A stretch of DNA of 64,000 bases, taken from assembly GCA_963580455.1 (NCBI GenBank), contig OY756969.1, forward strand, positions 15,720,760-15,784,759, written 5' to 3'. Made by a program: the position numbers and the translations under genes. The stretch is from Euonymus europaeus. Its lineage: Eukaryota; Streptophyta; Magnoliopsida; Celastrales; Celastraceae. Every line of letters starts with the position of its first letter. The stretch's first letter is position 1. Shown here piece after piece: positions 56,128 through 64,000 of this stretch. The notes under the pieces are model-generated. The model did no database searches, was not told the origin of the DNA, and saw nothing but the letters and a program-made list of their open reading frames with translations.

Positions 56128-56453
56128 GTCATCTGATTGCATCATGCTACAATGTTGCTTTCATTGTAATAAGTGAAAAGCAATCCATGAAATTTCTTCC
56201 TTTGCGGTCTGCCCCACCACCACCACAACAACAACGTGTCATATGTCTCGGACATGTTAATCAAAACCATTTTGTGGAGGTATCATTGGTCCCTAATTCT
56301 CCAATGCCTCCAATCATGCTTCAATGGGGCGCATTCAGGTACCAATGTGCAGCACATTGGAGATTAATTTATGAACAAAATTTCCTTGATTATTGGCTGA
56401 TATGGAATCAATTGAATGTATCACAGTCAAATGTGCATTTAGATTCTAATTAG
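56109..56453 (+). pseudogene. OTU-protease C-terminal segment
   Basis: 114 codons. LIASCYNVAFIVISE, then RVICLGHVNQNHFVEVSLV with the expected catalytic His region (NHFVEV), then a tail ending DSN. It completes an OTU-like deubiquitinase fold with copy 2. Plant MULE proteins with a C-terminal OTU domain exist (established, from memory). The role may be protection of the transposase or of element proteins from ubiquitin-mediated loss; that is inference. Confidence 0.78.
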
Positions 56454-57436
56454 TTTGGTGATTTATTCCTTTGATGTAGTTGAGAATGTTTGTGATTGTA
56501 TCCTCGTAACATTTGTTTTACTTCTAGTCGAATATTTTTTAAAAAAACTTTCTATTGTGCTTCTCTTAAGTTTTTTCGAATAATCATCTACATACACAGA
56601 TAAATAACCATTTATTTAATAGATCCCACATATTATAAAGTATATTATATAATACCTAATAATATTTTATTTGATTAATAAATTTATAATTTTTTTTTAA
56701 ATATGATTATATTTAATCAAAAAGAGAAAAGAGAAAAAATGTAACACAATAGCATATTGGTGCCTCAAATTATTCGAAACTGTCTTGAGTGACTTTAGCT
56801 TTATAAAGCATTTTAGGTATTCGTGTTTGTCTTGACTGACTTCAACCTTAATAAAGCATCCTAGGCCTAGGCCTTCATTTAGCAAAAACATATTTCCTTA
56901 GGTGCTTTCAATCATTTGGCCACTTAATCTCTTACACACTATCTTCAACGTACACAACTCCCACACGCCACATAAAAGCACACAAAAGTAATACTCAAAA
57001 TCAACAAAGTTTTCTTTATCAATGCAACTGACGTATTCAACTTTTTTGACGAACCTACAACATAGGCCTTCATTTAGCAAAAATGATTATGCATTTAGTA
57101 ACTACCCATGAAAAATTATGCCCAGCTTGTATCACACACTACAACTATCAATTCCCTTCTTGATACCCCATCTCTTCAACGAAGAGTACCACGTCAATCC
57201 TTCTGCAAGTGGGTCCATGACACAAGTAAATCATGCAAATGTTGAAATTCGTAATCTGTGCAAAGTAAGCAACATACTCATCTATATCATCAAAACACAT
57301 CTTCTAATACAGCCATATCAGCAAAAACATAAATCCCCATACATTATCAAGTATTTATTTTCAAGCATCATTGAAGATGCTTTTATATCTCCTATATTCT
57401 GCTAATTAGAACTATTCAAAATATGGGTTAATAGAA
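56454..57436. other. AT-rich intergenic stretch
   Basis: No gene seen. A repeated AGGCCTTCATTTAGCAAAAA occurs at about 56871 and 57063, 193 bp apart. A segment near 57280-57340 (ACACATCTTCTAATACAGCC) resembles the interior of the MITE at 57745-58131 and may be a fragment of a relative. Confidence 0.4.
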
Positions 57437-57690
57437 CATGTAGTCACCCAAAGATGATCCATATTCCATTTTCGTCACCCAAAGATCAAATGTTTAAACT
57501 TCATCACCCAACTTTTGATTCTGTTCCATATTAATGACTCGGGTAGTTTTGCCCAAAATCAAACGATCATATTTGAGATTAATATAACATGGGATCACTC
57601 ACAGATAAATTATATTTCATTTTCATTACGCAAAGATGAAATGTTTCAAACTTTATCATTCAAATATATTATAATACATTTGCCTTTTAA
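57437..57690. repeat. Diverged tandem repeat, about 147-bp period
   Basis: ATTCCATTTTCGTCACCCAA (about 57467) and the diverged ATTTCATTTTCATTACGCAA (about 57616), each followed by AGATNAAATGTTT. Two units; function unknown. Confidence 0.5.
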
Positions 57691-57744
57691 AACTCTTTGA
57701 GACTCCACACCAAATTCTGAAAGTGGGCCCATGTCTATATATTA

Positions 57745-58131
57745 GGGCAACCACAATGGTTGCAATTGTAATGGCCAAACAATTTTTTTTTTGGGTCCCA
57801 CATCTATCTCACAAAAACACAACTCTCAATACAATCAAATCAGCATAGCACATATTTCAATACTGCCACATCAGCAAAACACATCTTCCAATATAAAACC
57901 ATTATCCAACCCAACTATTTTCCTATCCTTCATATTATCTCCATCAAATTTACACCAAAATAAGGCTGGGTCCCACCTTTATTACAAAAAGTCAAGCCAC
58001 ATCATCATCCACATCACCAAAATACATATCTCAATACAACCACATCAACAAAACACATTTTTCAATACAGCCACATCAGCAAAACACATTAACTTTGTTG
58101 GCCCATTAACTTGACACCATTGCAAGTGCCC
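57745..58131. mobile_element. PIF/Harbinger-like MITE
   Basis: 387 bp, non-coding. It begins GGGCAACCACAATGG and ends CCATTGCAAGTGCCC, imperfect terminal inverted repeats, flanked by TTA on both sides (57742-57744 and 58132-58134), the 3-bp target typical of PIF/Harbinger MITEs. The interior repeats CACATCAGCAAAACACAT several times and has one poly-T run. Confidence 0.75.
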
Positions 58132-58506
58132 TTAGCACTTTTAGTAAAACCACACATAGTTCCTTGCGACATGTGTAGGATGACATAGACATGGTAAAGT
58201 GGGAATGCACTTAACACATGGGACCATAAACTAGCTATCAAACCAATAGCCAAGCTTTCGAAGTCGATCGACCCTAGAAGTACTTAAATGAATTCGATGT
58301 TACTCACTCGAGACCACAAAAATTTTCATGAAGAAATATGGGTTCATTTGACGTGGACTTAATTGGCTGCCTTACCCTAAGTCCTGCGTAGCATATGTAC
58401 ATTAAACGAGTAGAATAAAATTGAATGTCGGCCGAAATAGCCTCTACATCAACGGATATAGAGCAGACATATATAATTGACACTATTGAGTAAGATAGTT
58501 CTAGAA
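58132..58506. other. Unassigned stretch
   Basis: No gene or recognised repeat seen between the MITE and the copia element. Confidence 0.4.
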
Positions 58507-58929
58507 TGTATAAAGTTAAAGAATTTGAGTACTTTTACAGAGATCAAGATGCGAAAGGTAGAAGAAGGAGATGTGAAGAAGGGGATGAGAAGGAGAGAAA
58601 TTTGGCAGTAGAAGCAATAACTTACTTCATTCCAAATTAAGAAACCAGATACAAAACAGAGTTATATATATATATATACAGAAGCATCACAACGGTCATA
58701 ATGTCAGTGACCGTTGTGCCTCAGCCTCAGGCTGTACACCTTAGATAACACGAAGTCCCAGCAACAATAAAGAAGATGAACTGACTAAAACCTAGATAAG
58801 ATGGGCCTAAACATAATGGGCTGAGATTGCCTTACAATATGGCCCAACTACCCATCTTGATTCTTTTCGTCAATAAGCATCAGACTTTGTTCTTCATTGT
58901 AAGCGGCAGCGGTATCATCAGGTTTAACA
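58507..58929 (-). repeat. Probable 3' LTR of copia element F
   Basis: Minus strand TGTTAAACC (58929) to CTTTATACA (58507), about 423 bp, preceded by the PPT-like TTGAGGGGGGG (58930-58941). TATATATATATATATAACTC lies in its middle. The inner boundary is firm from the PPT. The outer boundary is a guess from TG...CA ends, because no second LTR lies in the window. Confidence 0.6.
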
Positions 58930-59333
58930 CCCCCCCTCAAGCTTAACATGGCAGACTTGTTCGTCATGTTAAGCTTGGAAAGCAGAAGCTTAAGGGAGAG
59001 AATTGATATTCCTTTAGTCAAGACATCAGCCGGTTGCTCTCCAGATCGAAGATAAGAGAGTTTGATAAGACCCTGATCCACCTTTTCCCGAGTGAAGTGA
59101 CAATCAATATCGATATGTTTCGTGCGCTCGTGGAAAACTGGGTTAGTGGCAATGTGGATGGCAGCTTGGCTATCACAGTGAAGAATCATAGGAAGCTTCG
59201 GATTGATTTTTAGCTCAATCAAAAGATTATAAATCCATCGAAGTTCACTGGTTGCTGCTGCCATTGATTGATATTCTGCTTCTGCAGAGGAACGAGGGAT
59301 GGTTTTCTGCTTCTTGGATTTCTGGGCTATCAA
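58848..59333 (-). pseudogene. Copia element F RNase H C-terminus
   Basis: 161 codons: TIPRSSAEAEYQSMAAATSE, LHCDSQAAIHIATNPVFHER, TKHIDIDCHFTREKV and EQPADVLTKGI, the standard end of Ty1/copia Pol. It is in frame with the RT segment but separated by TAG (59391-59393, a Trp codon by comparison with the family). The last codons run into the LTR. Confidence 0.85.
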
Positions 59334-59393
59334 GGCATGCCCAAGTTTAACACAATACCCTGTAACGGATCTTCTAGTTTCTCTACATGCTGC

Positions 59394-60422
59394 CTAGTCA
59401 GCGTCACAAAAACCTTGAACCTGTAAATTAACAATAGCAGGATAGAAGAGACCTTCTCGTATTGTGCCTTTAAGGTATCTAAGAATTCTATGACCTGCAC
59501 TCATGTGAATGTCAGTAGGACAATGCATATATTGAGCAAGAGTATTCACAGAAAATGTTAAATCAGGTCTTGTTATTGTTAAATACATCAACTTGCCTAT
59601 CAACCGTCTATATTCCAAAGGGTTTGGCAGTTTAATTCCAATATCTGATGATAATTTCAGATTGACATCCATTGGAGTTTTAACTGGTTTACAGTCAATA
59701 TATTGTGTTTCTTTTAGTAAGTCAATAGTATATTTAGTTTGATCAATGAAGTACCCTTTACTGGATTTATGTACTTCTATCCCAAGAAAGTATTTTAATC
59801 CTCTTAAATCCTTAATCTTAAAACAAGTACTGAGATATATTTTTACATCATCAATGAGTTTATAATCATTACCTCCTATAGCCATATCATCAACATAAAG
59901 TAAAAGTAAAATAATTTTATCATGTCTTCTATAATAGAAAAGAGAGTAATCAGATTTAGCTTGCAAGAAACCATAATCCAGTAATACTTTGGTAGATTTA
60001 GCATTCCACTGTCGTGAAGCTTGTTTCAATCCATAAATAGATTTATTTAATTTACATACATAACCTTCTTTCACTGGAAGCCCAGGTGGTGGTTTCATAA
60101 ATACTACTTCATTTAGTTCACCATTCAAAAAAGCATTATTTACATCTAAATGTTCTACTCTCCATTGATACATACTAGCAAGTGCAAGAAACAATCTCAC
60201 AGTAGTTATTTTGACAACAAGAGCAAATGTTTCTGTATAGTCATAACCCTCACTTTGATTGTAACCTAAGGCTACTAGCCTAGCCTTGTATTTATCTATA
60301 GTACCATCGGGGTGAAACTTAGTCTTATATACCCATTTGCAGCCTATTGGCTTCCTGTTCTTAGGTAAAGGTACTAAAGTCCAAGTTTTATTGTCAATCA
60401 GTGCCTGCATTTCGTTTTCCAT
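59394..60422 (-). pseudogene. Copia element F reverse transcriptase
   Basis: 342 codons: IGCKWVYKTKFHPDGTIDKY, KARLVALGYNQ, the catalytic VEHLDVNNAFLNG, KSIYGLKQASRQWN, LLLLYVDDMAIGG and RRLIGKLMYLTITRPDL. TAG at 60426-60428 stands just before its first Met, so it is fused to upstream sequence only in the ancestral frame. Confidence 0.88.
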
Positions 60423-60696
60423 TGCCTAAGTCCATCTATGATCCCCCAAAGCAGCTTTGTAATTTTTTGGTTCAACATGATTAGATAAATTACAAATGAA
60501 TGCAGTATGTGTTTCAGAAAAGTTAAGTTTATTAGAGATGCAATTCATGTATTTGTCTTTAACTGTTAATGTGTTTATGTTACAATCATAATCCTTTAAA
60601 TAACTAGGACTCTTCCTTGTTCTTTTATTTATGGCTGTAATTTTCTCATCTGAAATGGTATTACTTGTAGCAGTTGTGTCAAGTTTTTGTGTCTCA

Positions 60697-61848
60697 TTAT
60701 TTTTCAGTTTCCACTTTAGAATTTTGACCTAAGACAACATCATTTTTAACTTTCTCATTCTTATTTTTAAAAGGAAATATTGATTCTCTAAATTTAACAT
60801 CTCTAGACACAAAAATTTCTTGAGTCTTTAAGTCATACACTATGTAACCCTTAACACCTAATTGATAACCCAGAAAAATTCCTTCTCTAGCTCTCTGATC
60901 AAACTTAGATCCATTAGGCCTATTATCTTTTCCTATGCAATAACAACCAAAAGTCTTGAGAATTCTATAATCAACTTTCTGTCCATATAAAACTTCAAAT
61001 GGTGTTTTCCCTATCAAGACCTTTGTTGGCATTCTATTAATGAGGAAAACTGCAATTTGCACACAATGTGACCACAAATTTTCTGGTATACCAGCATCTA
61101 TTCTCATAGTCCTTGCTACATTAAGGATGTGTTGGTGCTTCCTTTCCACGACCCCATTTTGTTGGGAAGTGTAATTACATGTCTTATGGTGTATGATACC
61201 TTCCTGCATATAAAACTCTACCATTCCAAATTCTAAATCATTATCAGTTCTTATAGTTTTAACTTTTCTTTCAAACTGAGTTTTCACGTATTTGATAAAG
61301 GCTTGTATATATTTCCTAGCTTCCCCTTTATTGTTCATCAAATATACCCATGTGTTTCTAGAATAATCATCCACTATGGTCAAAAAATATTTAAAACCTT
61401 CAATAGATGCTACTGAATGTGGTCCCCAAATGTCCATATGAACTAATTCAAAAGGTTCCATTGATTTTGTAAGGCTTACATCAAACTTACTTCTTTTCAT
61501 TTTGCCTAATAAACATACATTACATGCATCAACTTCTTCTTGAAATTCTTTTCCTAACATTCTAGTTACAAATAATGATGGATGTCCTAATCTTTTGTGC
61601 CATATTAGTGAACAGACACTACTCTGATCTCTCACTTCAATTCTTGCATCTGCACCATCCAGTAGATATAAACCTTTACTCAAATAACAATCCTGCAAAT
61701 AACAATCCCTATCTATAAAACAAATACTATATTTTTTATTTTGAGTTATTCTCCCCACATAAATTAGGTTCACAGAGAAAGATGGAACAAATAAAACTTT
61801 GTCTAGCATGATGCAGTTCATTAATCGTACTGTCCCAACATGTGTAAC
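60697..61848 (-). pseudogene. Copia element F integrase, cut by element G
   Basis: Minus strand. GAG-pre-integrase and zinc-binding region (LIWHKRLGHPS, CNVCLLGKMKRSKF), then catalytic residues in HMDIWGPHSV, RTDNDLEF and QQNGVVERKHQHI, and the downstream HLGY-like EGIFLGYQLGVKGY. A frameshift near 60710 separates it from RT. At 61849 the gene is interrupted by element G's LTR; gag and protease are not in the window. The open frame continuing to 61953 is LTR sequence. GTAAC (61844-61848) is the presumed target site. Confidence 0.86.
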
Positions 61849-62856
61849 TGTCACGCCCCTCTCCCAGATAGGTGCGGATGAGCACCCATGAAACTCAGAG
61901 ACGTGACCGGCAGGGAACTCCTCCGTTCCCCGAACCGGATTTAAACTAAACATCTACCCCAACACTACATAAATAGTCTCATATATATATGTCTCAACAA
62001 AATCCCAAATACTGCCATAATGAAATGTACCATACAAACCAGAGTCTACAGCGGTAAATCCATAGATACTGAATACCGAATGTAAATACAAAGACACAAA
62101 TATCCACCCAGCAGCCACACATCACATCTCACGCATCCCTGCGCTGATCATCCACTCCGGCCATCTCACCTGAAAACATGTGAACGAAAGGGGTGAGCTA
62201 CAAAGCTCAGTAGGGATATGGAGAAATATCGATCATCAGAATAAACGGAAAGTAGAACTCAAAATGTATGTGAAATGAACAGGAAACTCAAATAGTGATA
62301 CACTCCCGTATCACCGAACTCCAGTAAATCAGAGATAAAGTAAGAAAGTCTGTAAGATATAGAATACATACAGAGAAACCATAAGTGATACACATCACAT
62401 CTCATCACAATCAGTCAATCGGTAGGGTAGATACCGAGTAGGCTCCACCACTACCATTCTCAAGTACAACTCTCAAATCAGTACTCAATCATAATCCAAC
62501 TCAAATCCATATCAACTCATATCCACATAACAACAGAAAATCCTCCCCTAGACCCACCCTCATCCCCGCAAGGTGTCTCCCAGTCCAGGTACTCCCCAGA
62601 TTGTATGAGGATCGAGCCTACATCAGGTACTCGATAGCATCGCCTACATCGAAGAGCGTCCCCTAGGATGTACCTCACCTCAATCCGGTCTCCAGGTACG
62701 TACCCGATCAAAACCATCGATAAATCATCCAGTAAGCTGGGTCGCCCGATGTGGGTCCCACGCTCTAAAAAACATCCCTCCATAATCTCACAAATCATAG
62801 AAGATCATCATAATGAAGTCCTATCCGGACTCTCGAGGATAAAACCAAACAACAGG

Positions 62857-62955
62857 AGGTGGGCCCCACCAATGGATATGGGCCCCACCAGGATAGTGGG
62901 CCCCACGAGAGGATAGTGGGCCCCACCAGGATAGTGGGCCCCATAGGAGGATAGT
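62857..62955. repeat. GGATAGTGGGCCCC short tandem repeats
   Basis: Six GGGCCCC-containing units within 100 bp, mostly GGATAGTGGGCCCCACC or close variants. GGGCCC is itself a palindrome. Confidence 0.8.
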
Positions 62956-63294
62956 GGGCCCCGCAAGAGATACGATGCACAAAAATGCCGCCAGTCGTAC
63001 ATATACCTCCAAACAAACAACATATAATCATAACAAATTGCAATTGCGGAAATAAATCAAATAAGAGTAGAAACAGAGAAATTCCCAACCTCCGGGAATT
63101 TCACACCAATAGACAAATAGGAGTCCGTTGAATACGGAACCCCCGGAACCCCAAATAAGAAGTAGGGCAGAATCCCTACCTGAAATGTTGACTACGCTAA
63201 TCCGTAGTACGTCCGAAATCCCAATCCAAAATCCTCAAATCAACTTCCTGCATCGAAATACTGATACGTATACGCGACAGTCAAAATACGAAAA

Positions 63295-63440
63295 AGTCAA
63301 CCAAAAGTCAAACCTGGTCAAATAGTCAAACCGGGTCAAATAGTCAACTCGGGTCAAAAGGACAAACCCGGTCAAAGTCAACTTGGGTAAAAAAGTCAAA
63401 CCCGGTCAAAAAGTCAACCCGGTCAACTCGGGTCACTGAA
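63295..63440. repeat. GTCAAACCCGGTCAA short repeats
   Basis: About ten imperfect units of GTCAA(A/C)(C)CGGGTCAAA type in a row, in element G's LTR. Confidence 0.8.
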
Positions 63441-63852
63441 ACTTCGCCGCCTGATTCCGCCGTCTACGGTGGTCCGATGACGACGATTTTGGTTGGGTTT
63501 TGTTCCTCTCTCCACAAGCTTCGTTTTGACACCTCACTTGACCCAATCAGACCACAAACCCCCGAAAAACCCGTATCAAATTGCATTTTCTCTCTCCATC
63601 GCGTGTCTGCCTGTTCTTGCTGGAAACTGCCCAGAAAAATCTGGGTTATACCAGATTTTCACATAATTACCATTTTGCCCCTCGTTTTAATCTTAATTAC
63701 TTAAACTTCCATAATTCGTAACAAATCAAATTCAACTCCGATTTCGGTGATTCTTGCGCCTATATTTTTCTAATAATATGTAGTATTTATTAAAAATTAA
63801 AAATTTAAAAATTTAGTATATTTTTTTTTTAATTTGGGTTCGGGATATTACA

Positions 63853-64000
63853 TCTTCCCCCCTTAGAAAACAATTTCGTCCTCGAAATTATATGAAAGGT
63901 ATTGATTAAATGGCCAACAGTAAAATAATTACTCTAAATCAGAAGAATACCTATGTCGTAAACAAGTCTGGATAGCGCTCCCGCATATCAGACTCCACCT
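63853..64000 (-). pseudogene. Element G pol 3' end (chromodomain tail), partial
   Basis: Minus strand from the window edge reads VESDMRERYPDLFTT and TAG at 63951-63953, matching the chromodomain end of element H ([15 protein letters not shown]). Between the stop and the LTR is the PPT region with AATTTCGTCCTCGAAATT (about 63872-63889), also present in element H. Whether the whole gene is intact lies outside the window. Confidence 0.75.

Larger units (their letters stand above)
61849..63852 (-). repeat. 3' LTR of element G (Tekay-type chromovirus)
   Basis: About 2004 bp, TGTCACGCCCC to GGGATATTACA on the plus strand. It has a GAGCTACAAAGCTCAGTAGG block (62193-62212) related to element H's LTR, a GTGGGCCCC repeat cluster (62857-62955), and a GTCAAACCCGGTCAA-type repeat (63295-63440). 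No gene; short frames with GGAHYP repeats are shadows of the GTGGGCCCC cluster. Confidence 0.82.

Noticed and set aside
54897..56453. Host OTU deubiquitinase gene
   Set aside because: It continues directly from a MULE transposase and is full of stops, so it is better read as part of the transposon.
62795..63088. Proteins with GGAHYP or VGPTIL repeats
   Set aside because: Three-frame translations of the GTGGGCCCC repeat cluster.
1..64000. Host protein, tRNA or rRNA genes
   Set aside because: None seen. All recognisable proteins are retrotransposon, LINE or DNA-transposon types, and no tRNA-like cloverleaf or rRNA core sequence was noticed by eye.

Overview
The window is transposable-element DNA from a plant nuclear genome, probably a eudicot. 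I infer a plant from the Athila-, Tat-, Tekay- and copia-type LTR retrotransposons, an L1-type LINE, two Mutator-like (MULE) elements, a PIF/Harbinger-like MITE and plant-style introns. I find no host gene, tRNA, rRNA or CRISPR array. Nearly every reading frame belongs to an element, and most are broken.

Layout. 1-3932: mosaic of LTR and 3'-interior pieces of one Athila-type family ('family 1') in both orientations, including a miniature element whose interior is only a PPT and a PBS. 3933-11807: copy A of family 1 (+ strand: LTR, leader, gag-pol with two internal stops, tail). 11808-18220: copy B, opposite strand, truncated in integrase. A and B face each other tail to tail and make an inverted repeat with arms of about 6.5 kb. 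18221-40135: an old Athila-type element D (- strand), known only from gag and LTR pieces and split by later arrivals: solo LTR S1 (18253-19477), non-autonomous element E (20298-28463, in D's gag), non-autonomous Tat-type element C (29248-34973, in D's LTR) and a MULE (35242-39515, in D's LTR) that itself holds a second solo LTR (S2). 40136-42600: LINE remnant (-). 43147-56453: a MULE carrying an OTU-protease region (+), cut in two by a young Tekay chromovirus H (44726-54183, -). 57745-58131: MITE. 58507-61848: Ty1/copia element F (-), interrupted at 61849 by the LTR of another Tekay element, G, which runs off the window.

The insertions can be ordered by nesting and target-site duplications (TSDs). 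C has 554-bp LTRs with 3 differences seen and TSD CACCT. H has 2263-bp LTRs with 3 differences seen and TSD TCTTC. The MULE has about 110-bp terminal repeats and a 10-bp TSD. E has LTRs with roughly 15 differences over 1.42 kb. Several elements lack their own enzymes (C and E have no pol) and would have depended on relatives.

Most notable: a GATCGATC-centred minisatellite at the same U3 position in two unrelated LTR families (E and H), with a related copy inside E's gag; the giant A/B inverted repeat; element C's separately promoted, apparently spliced antisense gene and its palindrome array; and the MULE-OTU gene with a duplicated, mutated OTU segment. Counts of differences were made by eye.
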